Of a stretch of 64,000 nucleotides of DNA, positions 49,201-60,820 are shown piece after piece. This DNA is from Galbula dea (lineage: Eukaryota; Chordata; Aves; Piciformes; Galbulidae). Position 1 is the stretch's first letter. Each line of letters opens with the position of its first letter. The position numbers were made by a program, and so were the translations under genes. The DNA is taken from assembly GCA_013399015.1 (NCBI GenBank), contig VWZX01009005.1:310001-374000 (forward strand), written 5' to 3'. Under the pieces are notes generated by a model. The model saw only the letters and a list, made by a program, of their open reading frames with translations. It had not been told where the DNA came from and ran no database searches.

Positions 49201-52200
49201 TAGTAAAAGAGGTCCTTCTTGGTCCACAAAATGCTTTTTCACTGTCATTTGAAAAAATCAGATTCAGCATATGACTCAAAGATTTTAATTATTCTTGTAC
49301 TAGTGACAAACATTATTAATAATATATTCACCTTGTGCACTAGTAATAAATTGATCCTCAATATTTATTAAGAAAAGGTGGTAAATTATGAGTAGTGTAG
49401 CCTTTTAGGTATACTTCCAAATGTTTAACAGCAACAATGCATCACTGTTCTCAGGGCTTTTTTTGCTTAGGATCTCAAAAGTACATTAAAGAAGTAGCTA
49501 AGTTATGTCCCAGGGTATTCATAAGTAACTTGTGGCAGAAACTGAACTCACACACTATGTCCCAATAATGGCAGAGCCTGGAATGGACTGGGAGGATTTC
49601 CCTGCCCCTGCTCACAGCACACACCAGAAGGTACTTCTAGACTTTACAATGGACATTCCTACTCCAGTGTTCTTTCTCTTTTCCTTTTCCCAGTATCTGA
49701 AGGCAAATATTCTTCTAATTAGCAGACTTATAATGCGGTCCCATATTATAATAAAATAGCTGAGGCCCAACTGTATTAATATCTCCTGTAATAGCAGTTG
49801 AAAGAACCAAGAGGAGAAGGTCCCAAAGGAGAGAGAAGTAGCCAGTGGGCTCAAGTAGAAGTAATTAGCCTCTCCAAGAGTGGGAGACAGGAGTGATTAG
49901 GATTGCAGGGTACGGAGGATATAATTGCAAAGTACTTGGTGCTGAAAGGTTCATCCTGTATAATGCCTTTTAAATAAAATCTAGGAAGAAAGAAGGAACT
50001 CAGTGTGTCAAACTGAATGGCCTCTCTGAGAGCAATCAGCACAGCTACTTACTTTAAGCATTTCGTGAGAGGTCCCAGGAGAATTAACCTGTTACTTCCA
50101 TGGATCTAACTTGCTGCTTCCCAAGAATTAAATCAGAAGCCTCCTCTGTCAGACTTTGCTTGGAGCTCCTGTAAGGAAACAGAGCAGACTTGGAAGTTTT
50201 GAGGCATTATTTTTCATCATTATCTTGAGTACTTATGGACATAACACTGATAGTGTTCACAGGCAGAAAGTTAAAGTCACAAGGCAAAGGGTAGGAGAGC
50301 TTGAGAGGTGCACAGCTTCTGGACAGCTACAGCAAATTTACTTTGAAGCAGTAAATTGTGAGGTTTAAGACACCTTCAAAAATCCCAGTACTAGCAATTA
50401 AGGGTTGTGATGAACATGAACAGTAAAGAAAAAGAACATAGAGTTGAATGTGTTTTTTCTGTTTGCCTGTGTAATTTTTTAAGTGGATGTGGCATACAGT
50501 TCATATTGCAAACTTTTTTGTATTAGCACTGGAAGAAATTTGACAAAGGAAAGACATGAAAGAAGAAAAGAAAACAAAGAAAAATAAACAAAAGAAATAC
50601 TGGCATATAAAGTAAGAAGAAAGACAAAGTGCAGAGTATACAGAGGAAAGTAGGAAAAATGTAATTGTTTAAAGTGTTTAAAATAAGTCTTCTTGGTAAA
50701 AGGGCAATACAGAATTCGGTCTGCACCTTCTGGCTCTTATGCATCTTTGGATTTTGGATAGGCAGTAATTTTCTTTCTGGCAAATATCTGGCAAGTTATT
50801 CATGTAGGTTGAAACTTTCTTCAGTCCACAGGCCACTGGGTGTGCTTTCATCCTACCTAATCTTTGATTCAAGCAGCTGGCAATAAAACTTAAAATCTGA
50901 CAGATGAGATTTTCATCACAGAGCACTGTCCACAGAAAGGGTGAATACAGACTGTATTTGCTTGGAAGTGCCTTTACTGTTAATTTCTGAAGGACCTTTG
51001 GATGTCTCTTTTTCATCTCATTTTTTATTCTTTTCCTGCCTGATACTACCTGAGAGGGCAGTGCAGAGTTCTGTAAATACTTGAGTGAGAAGGAAAAAAA
51101 CCCAGTGATTCTGTCTTCAGTTCTCTTGGTCTCTTCTTGTGTGTTGAAGGTTGGGAGGGTATGCTTAACTGTTCAGTCAATTCTGAAAGAACCTTCTCTT
51201 TGAGGACAAAAGCTTGCCTCACAAATTGAACTTATTTCTTTTTCTTTTTGAGCTAGTGTCTGAACAACAGATTTTTTAAGTCCTGGGTTTAGATCTTTTG
51301 AATTCTGTTTTTCTATGTTCCAACCTGAGAATTTTTTAAGATGCTAGAATTGTGAGCTACTGCCAAACATGGCCTCCTGGCCTTTGCATCTTTACCAGAG
51401 GAGTCAAGTCCTCCTAAGCTGGAATGTTACAGCAGTAGAGGTTTAACACAGCTTACACACTGTTTCTGATAGCAGAAAACATACACAACTACATTTAAAT
51501 GCACTTTGTACCTAGTGCTTCACAAAGACAACTGGTCAGGAGTGGGCTGGTGGTGAAGAACGTAGAGGTGATGCCCAGTGATTTTAAATACTGTATATGT
51601 CCTAGATAATAAGAGGGTTAAGAAATACTTGTTACTGAATTATTGCTATTGATGTCATAATGAAGTATTTGATATGAGCTGGGGTCATTAAGGCCTTGTA
51701 GTTAGACAGTATCCTATATGCAAATATGGAAGGAAAAGCAATTTCCTGATACACCCAGGAGGGTCAATAGAAAAACTGCCAGGCTGTTAGGATGTGAGAA
51801 GACTACTTTCTCATCTCCAGCCACAACTGCACAGGGAACTGCTAGATCTGGGAATCAACTTTTGAAATGGCTGAAAAGTGACAAGAGACAGAAGGAGGGT
51901 TGAAGTTGTCAGGAGCAGCTAGTAAAGAGCAGCTTCTGCCAGACACAAACTGTTGAATCTGCTGGGCTTCCCAGGGAAAAACAAATTGCAGGAAGACAGG
52001 TGGACATCTTAAGTATTTTACTCATTTATTCCTTTTCATTTTCTCTTGTATTCCCACCACTAATACCAAGAAACACTATATATTTAGGTAGACTGATTGC
52101 TGTATCATAAGTCACAGCTCCTAAAGGCAAACTTTGCAGGTGGCCTCACTGAATAATCACAGTCACCACATGATGGGTAGTTCCTGAGCCACCTGGTCCA

Positions 52201-54954
52201 AAAGTGACCAGTTGTATAAAACTGCACCTGTAGAGAGGCAAAGGTGTATAACCAGTCCACTGGAGGAGCTTTGTGGACATCATGTAACTGTGACAACAAC
52301 CATGAGAATTTGCATTGCATTCATGGGCTGTTCATGTTTAAAGATCTATTCTCAACCTACTGTTAGTCAGTAGACCCACTGGCCTTCAGAAAATGAAAAA
52401 TTGGTGTCATATTTCTCCTGCATGTCCATTTTTGAGGAAGTATTGTCCTGGGCAAATACCAGCATTCATTCCCACTGTGATGCCAAAGACAATGAAGACT
52501 GCAATTGAGTGGCTTTGGGATGCCCTTGACCCTGGCAGTGTCAGAGAGGTTTGAAGTAGCTTGGCAAGCATCTGATTCCCTTGTAAATGTAAGGCTTTGT
52601 TCATAAGGCTTTTTTCATAAAACTTGACAGTCTGATACCTGCCTATGAGCAGTGAATTAACTTTTCTTTAATATTCAAAGTAACATAAAAGTGACAAAAT
52701 TTCCCTTCCAAACCATGGTTAAGACATGAATGTTTCCTGTCAAAATCCTAAAACACTAGTCTGAAAATTATATAGTCCAGTGTTGAAACTGAGACTTAAA
52801 CTAGCTTTCTTTATGCACAAAACCAGAAGCTTCTCATAAAATATTGGAAGCAGTTAATATTTTATGAGATTTGGAAATAAAATTCGTCAGTGCTGTCTCC
52901 TCTAGTAATGCTTACAGCAGTTACAAACAGAAGGTTAAAAAAATGTGAGGAAGATATTCTCACCATGGCTTTGTATCCATGTCTAGGAACTGTGGGATAT
53001 ATGGTCATATGTACAATTTGCAACCTGTATGGACACCTCAGATTTAGCTGTTATCTGTAGCCCTGTGTATCTGATCAAAACTTGAGAAGGCATTCAGGTG
53101 CTGCAGTAATTCTATAGCAGTCTCTGTTCAGTGCAGTCTGACGAACACCTCTAGCCAGACAGATTTTAATCCTTCCTCTTCCCTTCACTGCTTTTTTCTG
53201 TAAGTTCAAGATGTGCTACTGAATGTAACTGAACTATTTTGGAATAGGAAGGATTGAGAAGACATTGTCCTTTCAGCTAGGCTAATATCACAGAGAAAGA
53301 CCATATGTGAATTTGACAAAGTGTGTATTTATTCCGAGGGGAGGTTGTGAATGTAGGAGGCATGCAAACAATAGTGGTGGATGTTCACCAGACCACACAT
53401 CTAAATGAAGATTTCAGAATTGTTGCAGGATGGCAAACATCATTTCCAAAATAGCTGCTATTAGGGTTGCAGATGTGCTTTTGACATCTATGGTTTTGTA
53501 GTTGGTAAATAAAAACAGATTAGAAAGTTATTAGATGGTAGCCAAACAAAGCTGACGCAGCATTCAAGTAGAACAAGCCCTTCCTCACAGACAGACTAAT
53601 AATTACTTAAGAGAATCTTCACCAAATAACTTCAAATAAATGAGAAGAAAGGATGATCTGTTCCTCACAGATTTTAGGCATTGTAGATTTCATGGATGTA
53701 TTTGCCTCCTGGCAGATTAATTCATTCTTGCATTAGATGGAGCCTATTAGGAAATGGGCTACACAAGTAAAAGCCCACACTCCATTTCCTTTAGGGTTGC
53801 TAAACACAACAATGATTGCTCTAAGTGTTAAGGCAAGCACTTAAATGAATAAATGTCCTATTAATGAGTACACTAAACATGAAAATGTCTGAGCTGTAAG
53901 AATACCACGCTCTACCAACTGGGCACATCTTTCGTGTTGGTTAAACAAACAAGCTAATAGGATAAAAGTCAAAGGTTGTGTAGCACATGAGACTATGGGA
54001 ATATAGTTTTGTCATGAATCAAACTTTCTCTGTCAATAAGAAATCTTTCAGAAGAATGGTGATACATGTTTGCAGAATATTGATAGCTGTCCGGTCTTGT
54101 TTGCAAAGTACACTCATTTTAATTTGACCAAATCTTAAGAAATATTGAGTATTTGCATCTTCACCTGCTCATGCATCTCATATTTGAACCTGGTAAATTT
54201 GCTATGTACTTTTGTATCCACAGAAGAAATCATTAGGAGTAAAGGCTGCTGAGCTCACCGTGCTCAGCATCTTGTGAAACCTGTTTCTTCGCTTACAGTT
54301 AATTAATCTTTTGTACATGTTTCATATTGATTCATTAGGATGTCTTCTCTCCCGGATCCACTTGCATTGTCTTGTTAATTAATACTAGTTAGAATTTTGC
54401 ATATTGACAAAAGGGTGAATCTACTACACGTTGTTGGTCTGTTGTGACTGAGGGGCTTAAAATTACTGCTGAAGAAAACCCAGCGTAAGAAGTTGTTACA
54501 TACGAGCAGCATCCAGTTGTGAAATACCACATTTTATTTAACTTGTGTATAGCTATGGAGGTATTTTTTCCATGCCTCAAAAAGAAGCTGGCAAGCTGTT
54601 TTAAGAAAGCTGTATAGTAGACTGCAACTACTGGAGTATTATTGATAAATCAATGGTGTATCTCATAGGGAATGCTGTGTCTAATTTTGATCTCCCTCTT
54701 AGAAAGGACACAGCAGGAACAGAAAGGCTGTGGAAAGGATGGTAGAAATTACTTAAAAGCACGGGTGAAAATCGACAGAGAACAGTGACTGGACTTGAAA
54801 GAAAGTAAAGGTGGGATATAATACTGGCAAATTTAAAATAAATAAATAAAATTGCTTTAGAGAGTGTAGATTATCCTTCCCCGTAGACGGTAAGAAGGGA
54901 ATGAAGGAGACCATGAAAAGCCAGTAGCCCTTTTCCTGAGGTGCAGTAGCCCAG
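46245..54954. other. No gene recognised; upstream flank of SLC35F3
   Basis: Unusually free of recognisable CR1 or LTR sequence for 8.7 kb before the CpG island. Several high-complexity, AT-rich blocks (about 47.75-48.25 and 53.69-54.25 kb) carry TAATTA/TAATGA motifs and could be conserved non-coding elements. Conservation cannot be judged from one sequence. Confidence 0.45.
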
Positions 54955-55266
54955 CGCCAGCAGAAACCGCGGGGGCCGGGAGTCCGGCCCGCTCCGGGAA
55001 GCCCTGGTACGCCCGCGGAGCCGGAGAGTGTCCACAGCCGCATTACGGTCCAGGCTCTCTGCGCGCTCTTCCAGAGCCGTGCCCGGGAGGGCTCCCGCGG
55101 CCGCAAAGCCGGCACCCGGGGGCTCGGCAGCGCCTCTCGCCGCGGCGTCCAGGCGCCAACCCCCCACCCTCAAACCCTGGGGGCGGCCCCCGGGCGCCGC
55201 CGCCCGGTGCTGCGGCAGAGGGCGGCGGGCCGGGAGCCGTACGAGGAGGGCTCCGGCGGCGCCAGG

Positions 55267-55272
55267 ATGTAG
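55267..55272 (+). promoter_or_regulatory. Start-stop upstream ORF (ATG TAG) before the SLC35F3 start
   Basis: An ATG directly followed by TAG lies 41 nt upstream of the main start codon, in the context CCAGGATGT with A at -3. Such minimal upstream ORFs are known to stall ribosomes and lower translation of the main frame. It matters only if the transcript's 5' UTR includes it, which is likely from its closeness to the coding start but not shown. Confidence 0.5.
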
Positions 55273-55313
55273 GCGCGGGGCGGCGGGGAGCTGCCGCCGG
55301 CGACGGACTCGCC

Positions 55314-55389
55314 ATGAAGAAGCACTCGGCCAGGGTGGCCCCCCTCAGCGCCTGCAACAGCCCCGTCCTCACCCTCACCAAAGTGGAAG
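55314..55389 (+). CDS. SLC35F3: First coding exon of SLC35F3 (solute carrier family 35 member F3), partial
   Basis: The exon encodes 25 full codons plus the first base of codon 26, beginning MKKHSARVAPLSACNSP and ending ...TLTKVE(G). I recognise this as the N-terminus of vertebrate SLC35F3, a ~420-residue nucleotide-sugar-transporter-like protein with about ten membrane helices, reported to carry thiamine. This exon covers only the cytosolic tail, and no membrane segment is visible in it. The ATG (GCCATGA, G at -3) is well placed for initiation. The exon ends GAAG|GTAAAC at 55389/55390, a good donor leaving phase 1, which agrees with the Gly codon split that the known protein needs. It lies inside a CpG island, as expected for a first exon. 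The remaining exons are outside the window or were not recognised. The name rests on recalled sequence; the paralogue SLC35F4 is the main alternative. Confidence 0.85.
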
Positions 55390-55440
55390 GTAAACGACGA
55401 CGGCGCTGGGAGCGGGACGGGGCTTATCGTGACGGGGATA

Positions 55441-55545
55441 GAGGGACCGGGTACCGCGACCGGGGATGCTCCCGGCAACACCGGGAACCGCGACGGGGGA
55501 ACTGAGTACCGCGACAGAGGGTGCTCTGGGACGACCGAGTGCGGT
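55441..55545 (+). repeat. GC-rich degenerate tandem repeat at the start of intron 1
   Basis: The core ACCGCGAC occurs three times (55453-55460, 55487-55494, 55508-55515), at spacings of 34 and 21 bp. Each is followed by a G-rich run, and the first and third are followed by a GTGCTC/ATGCTC-like block. This looks like an imperfect, CpG-rich minisatellite immediately downstream of the first exon. Confidence 0.5.
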
Positions 55546-56740
55546 GCCAGGGCGATGTCAGGCACCCACCCCTATCTTCTGCCTCCCTCCTCTAGCTCTT
55601 TCCTCCCCGGCTCTCCAGAGGGGCCCGACAGTAGCCCCCAAGTCCCTGGGCAAGTAAGTACCTGCCGGGGAAGATCCCTGGCAGGAGGGAGGTAGGATGC
55701 TGGACACATCTGACCCTCGGGGGGGAGGAAGAGAGCCTCTTGTCAAAAACATCTGTCCTCAGCTGTTTGCCTGTCCAGCTGCATGGTAGCAGTGGCTTTG
55801 AGGCTCTGTGACCAGGAGGGACAGTAGAAGTCCATAGAAGTCCAACAGCAGTGAGAGGTTGGCAGACCTTCAGGGACCACGGGGACCTTTGGAGACTCTC
55901 AGGGTTCTTGGCTGGGGACCTTGAAAAGGGCAGTGATTTGCTCAGGAGGGTTTCCCAGGGAGCTCTCAACTCTGGGCATAAGCTGGTGGGGAGGTCTAGG
56001 ACATGGAGCTGCAAAGAAACATGTAGGCCTTGTCCTAGAGAAGCAGAGCAGGGGAGATGGAGAGAATGATGCAGAAGCAGAAGGAGGGTATAAATCAGGC
56101 AGAGGAACCCATCTGTGGGGTGAATACAGACTGCAGTTCCTGAAAGAGGAGCAGAGGGAGTCAGTCGTTTAGGGGATCCATTGAGAGATGTGGTATTAGG
56201 TGAGAGAGTGGGGTTGGTGGAAATAAAAAGACTGTCTGAGAGGAGTGAAGGGAGGAAAGGCAGAAGGGGATGAACAAGATGAGGCGAAGAGGAAGTACAA
56301 CTCAAAAAAGGGAATGGTTGAACAGTAAAAGATAAAATATGAATGTAAGACTCCATTGAAAGCTCATGGAGAAGAAAAAATGTAATATTGAGAAACTGAA
56401 GAACAAAGAAATGAAAAGAAAAAATAGTAGTAATAGCTCTGTGGAGGAGAAAGTGAGAAAATGAAGAAATACCTGAGACAGGGAAAGGAACTAAAATCAG
56501 CAAGTAGTGGTGGAAAATCAGGAGTACCTGAAGGTTGTTAGTTCAGGAGAATACAGCTGTTGCATCCCCCAACATGAAAACCAACTGCTGTAGAGATATG
56601 AAATGGGATGTCAGTTTTCTGACTGAAAGAAGAGCAGACATGATCTTCATTACACTATGATTAGAATTCCAAAAAGCTTTTGGAGTTAGCCCTTTGTGCA
56701 GCAGAGTATTTCTCTCAGGGTTTTCATTGGAGGCATCTCT

Positions 56741-56810
56741 GGGCAGGGAGCACGTCTCCCTTTCTTTTGGTGCACTGCACTTGCATTATGATTCATAAAT
56801 AATAATAACC
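56741..56810 (+). mobile_element. Possible ancient amniote LINE tail
   Basis: GGGCAGGGAGCACGTCTCCC, then a GTGCACTGCACTTGC block and ATTCATAAATAATAATAACC, resemble the 3' ends of old amniote LINE/SINE families that finish in ATA/AAT repeats. Weak and heavily diverged. Confidence 0.3.
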
Positions 56811-58143
56811 TACCAGGTTCCAGCTTTGAAATATGGGTCATCTCATTCCTCTTCTACCAGTTCAAATACAGTTTATTACCTACCTTATATAGAAACAGAA
56901 GCAGCGCAATCTTTCCCTATGCCTTCAGATTGAATCCTTTCAAGCATTTCCATGTCTGCTCTGCATACTGGCTCTCAGATACCCTATTGCTGCTCACCAG
57001 GGACTTTGTTGACCTACTTGGACTTTTCATTCTTTACTTCAGATTCTTTTTTCCTTTATAATCAGTGGCAAAACATGAATTGCCTTGATGGCATATGATA
57101 GGGCCCAGAGGTGGTATAGAGACAGGTGAGAGTTTCCTTTGATGTTTGTTTCCGTTTAATGAAACAGACTAGTTTTGTTCGAGGCCTTCTTTTTCCAAAT
57201 CAATTGACAACATTTCCTTTCCAACTAATATTGACTAATTTTGCCAGCTGGTGTTTAGAGCCATATGAAAAAGCCAAGATGTAGTTGCAGGCAAAAATAA
57301 AGAGAGGCAGTGGGTATACTGGGGACTGCTTGCTTCTCTTGGTCTGACTGCTGTACCTCTGGCAAAGATTTGCCTTCCTTAATTTCTCTAGTAGTCCAAC
57401 TACCTTGCAAAGGTGTAGCCAGTGCTGCAAAAGCAAGACAGCAAAAACTTTCTTCTGCTTTGTAGTTATGGTTATTTTCTCCCCTATCAGCAACCATCAA
57501 AGCATTTCAAGTATCTTTGGCAGAACCACTAGTAATACATTTCAGCCTAGGAGAGTTAGCCAGGAGCCTTTCATTGATATGCATTGCTGTAGAGCCTTCC
57601 AGCATTCCCTCTATTTTCTTGTCGGTGCAGTAGCTGCTTTAAAAGGGAGACAAGGACTTTGTGCGCCTTCAGAAGCGTGACTGCCATTTCGAATAATTTC
57701 AGAGATTGAATCATCAGTGTGCTCTGAGCCTGCTGTACCAGCACTGTATCTACATGCATCTCTCAGGAAGGCAGTAGCCATACCACTTGTTTTCTGTGCT
57801 TGGTACCATTGCACACACTTCACATTTTGAGAAATGTAGCCTCGATGCCTGACTGGTGCTTGTTCAACTTTCTGTTGTTTTTCTTCCGTACCTCAGTGGT
57901 ATGGAAAGCTGGAGTAACCTTGTCTGAATCACTGGAGTTGCAGGTAATTGGCACAAGTACAAATGAGAAATTAATTTGATCTTTAATATATTTACAAGCC
58001 TGCTGGGAATTCATCACAGGCATCTCAACACTGTAATCACTTTAATATTACATCTTTTTCACTTCTTTAGCAAGCACAAACTGAAGATCCCAAGCACAGC
58101 AGAAACTTTCATGAGTGGCAGTCTGCTTCCTTAAGAGATGCAG

Positions 58144-58239
58144 TTCTTATTATCCTCATTTTGCAGATGGAGCAGCCAAGAAACTGCAGAATGAAGCAAC
58201 TTGTCTAAAGAGAAGCAGCGCTTATTATCATAGAGCAGG
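58144..58239 (-). mobile_element. Possible ancient MIR/CORE-type SINE relic
   Basis: TTATTATCCTCATTTTGCAGATG, then AAACTG, AGAATGAAGCAACTTGTCTAA and ATAGAGCAGG occur in the order and rough spacing of an antisense MIR-like SINE (cattttacagatg, aaactgag, aagtaacttgcc, cagagc). Such relics predate the split of birds and mammals and are rare in bird genomes. The match is interrupted and could be chance. Confidence 0.45.
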
Positions 58240-60705
58240 CAAGAAAAGACCTACAGTAGATAGGAATGGGCCCCCAAACTTTCCACACATTTTCTGTCCA
58301 TGTGAGGGCACTGGCATGAATGGATGCAATAGGGGTGAGAGACTTCTTTTACTGAAATCAGTGACTTCAGTTTCCTACAAAAACTTCCTTTTGGGGAAAG
58401 AAGCTCAAATGTTGCATAAATATATCTCTGGATAAATACTTTGTAACTATTAGCAATGTTCTGCTGGTGACATCTAAACATTTTGGTAGTCAGGTGATGC
58501 TTGTTTGTACTTTGACTGAGTAGTATGGCAGACTCAGTGAAAATCTTACCCAGAGGTTAGCAACTGTAGAAGCAAGAATTGAGCTCACTGGTCTTTTTTT
58601 ATGTGAAAGCTGTACATTATAGAAATAAGCAGTGCTCATGTGTTCTAGGAAACAGAAGAATCTGGAGAGCAGGAGAAGCTGATGGTTCAGTGGCCCAGCT
58701 AGGGCTCTGGGTTTGTGTGTGCTTCTCCACTGAAGTAGCCTTTCCAAGAAATACATGCTGGCTTCTGCATGGAGTAATTAACTTGCAAGTTATTATTTTA
58801 TGTTCAGGCTGTCTTTCTGCACAGAAGACAGTCTGCAATGTGAACATTCACCAGGCAGAGACTATCAAACCCACCTTGTGCTTGCTCCATAGTTGGGGCA
58901 GTAGCTTTCACTTGGTCCTGACCGGAGCTGGGATGGAGTGAGTGATCTAGAGCTGAAGGTAGTGGTAACAAGTTTGTGCACAGCTACAGGAATGATTTGG
59001 GGTGTAAATTTGCTGTGTGTCTGCTTCTCCGTGCTACCTGCCAGCATGAGCTCTGTTATTACAGAGTGAAGTCAATGTGACTTACTCCCTTGGTGGAAAA
59101 GCAGGACACTCTTCCATATTTACTCTGGGTACCAAGTGTTAAGGGCAGATAGGCAGTGATTACGCTCTTGCTTTGCCCCAGGGCAACATTTTCCCCAATT
59201 TTCCTATTCCTTGCAGTATTTTCAGATAACACAACAGCATATTTAAGCACATATCCAAGCTCTTGTTACAAAGGTGTGAGGAGTTTCTCGTTGCATAACA
59301 CTTGGCTTCCTTCCCAAATGGCACCATGCCTTCTTAGGCTTTAAACAGCTTCAAAATGAGCCACTCTTAGCTGTGCTAGGCTTACAGATTGGGGATTCCT
59401 GACAGCTCATCTTTGATCGTGTCCCACTGGTTATTCTGTATACCATCTTGCCTGTGCAAATGCGTAAGCTGTAGGTTTGGAGGTGACTCATTTATTCTGC
59501 ACTGTATGTCCCCTCCCCAAGTGATACAAAAATAAAAGGAGACAATTTTGATGTTGCTAAACTAATGCCAGAGCAGGAGCTTTAATGCATCACAAAGCAG
59601 AAAGATAAGTTATTAAAGATTTATCCAAGCTTTCTTACTTCAGTGGCTGAAATGAGCCAATATGTACAAACTCTGTACAAACAGTAGTTTCATTTGCAGT
59701 GGCAGAACTTAAGGATAACAGCAACCATCAGATCATCTTCCTCAGACCTTCTGTAGACCAGGGACCATTGCATTTCACCCACTTATCCCTAAATGAAGCA
59801 AGGTGCATTTTCTAGTCTTCTAGAATCAATTCAGGCCTTTGCTCTCAAAAAATAAGCAGATTACTAATCCATCTAATTAATTATAGATTTCTCTCATAAG
59901 AATTTGGAACCAAAATGAGTAAAAAATAAATATTAAAGTAATCCAAATGTGTCATTCGTTGTCTCCTATTTCCATATTATAATTTTTGTAAAAGACATTT
60001 TGTCCCTCTTTCCTAATGGCTGATAATTGTAAACAGTAGGATTCGTAGCATAGAAACAGTTAAGTATAAGAGTCAGAGTTCAGAAAAGGCTGCTAGTTGA
60101 ACATGAAAGTCTGTGACAACTAAACATGTATTCCCTAACAATTTCCTTGTGATAAGCCTCTTATGCAGCATTGTTTGTGTTGCAGCTTTCCTAGCACATT
60201 ATACTCAGCACAGCACATTAAGTTGTATACCAACTAGCTCCCTCCACTTGGCTAGAGTACAATTGCCAACCTTTAGTCCACAGCCCAGTTAATCTTTGTT
60301 AATTATAAACCATGAGATGCCACTGCAGACCTGGATAGCATCCTGCAGAAGCAGGAATTTCGCCAACAGAGGAGTAGATTTACTTTATAGTCTTCACTAA
60401 GTTTTGCTGACAGCCACTGCAGTATAAGATCAAAGGCAACAGGGAACAGGTGGTTTTAGCAGTGCAGAGATGGCTTGCTTCTAGTCAGAGCTGCCCACCA
60501 AATGTGCAAACATTACGTATTGGAGAAGCCAGGTACTACCTCTGATGTTAGCTACCCACTTCCAGAAACTCGGATCTACTCTACCTAGGCATAATGCAGG
60601 GAGACCTAGCCTGCAAATTTTGAGTCCTTCTTAGGGCATGAATTTTGCTATGGGATCTAGCCCCCTTTGGTGATACAGAAGTTATATGTTGACTCTTCTT
60701 GAAGT

Positions 60706-60820
60706 AGAATCATAGAATGTCATGAGTTGGAAGAGACCCATGAGGATCATCAAGTCCAACTCCTGTCTATGCACAGGACAACCCCAAAAATGACACCATA
60801 TGCCTAAGGGCATTAATAGT
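60706..60820 (-). mobile_element. CR1 LINE 3' end
   Basis: AGAATCATAGAATGTCATGAG, GGATCATCAAGTCCAACTCC and TATGCACAGGACAACCCC mark an antisense CR1 of the same subfamily as the 16.5 kb copy. It is truncated after about 115 bp and lies within the inferred SLC35F3 intron 1. Confidence 0.85.

Larger units (their letters stand above)
54955..55560 (+). promoter_or_regulatory. CpG island / promoter and 5' UTR region of SLC35F3
   Basis: Base composition changes abruptly from AT-rich flanks to very GC-rich sequence with dense CpG, covering the first coding exon and about 350 bp upstream. GC boxes such as GGGGCGGCGGGG lie at about 55277-55288, just before the start codon. No TATA box stands out, which fits a dispersed CpG-island promoter, so the transcription start cannot be placed by eye. 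The island continues about 170 bp into intron 1. This is the only CpG island in the 64 kb and the only clear sign of a gene promoter. Divergent antisense transcription is possible but nothing in the sequence proves it. Confidence 0.85.
55390..60705 (+). other. Start of SLC35F3 intron 1 (inferred)
   Basis: Sequence after the splice donor is taken as intron. The first 170 bp are CpG-rich and hold the degenerate repeat described separately. About 55,900-56,500 is strongly purine-rich on the plus strand, so its complement has few stop codons and reads as a long but meaningless open frame. Two possible ancient repeat relics lie near 56.75 and 58.15 kb. No acceptor plus coding exon resembling SLC35F3 exon 2 was seen. 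Human SLC35F3 has very long introns, so exon 2 lying beyond the window would be unsurprising. Confidence 0.6.

Noticed and set aside
54871..55565. Several overlapping 100-130-codon frames on both strands around the CpG island
   Set aside because: High GC removes stop codons in most frames. Products are Ala/Arg/Pro/Gly-rich and mutually overlapping. Only the 55,314 frame matches a known protein N-terminus and has a fitting splice donor.
55592..56503. 303-codon open frame on the minus strand
   Set aside because: It runs through intron sequence that is purine-rich on the plus strand, so stops are rare on the complement. The product is a Ser/Leu/Pro/Phe-rich string with no domain, and it overlaps the SLC35F3 intron antisense.
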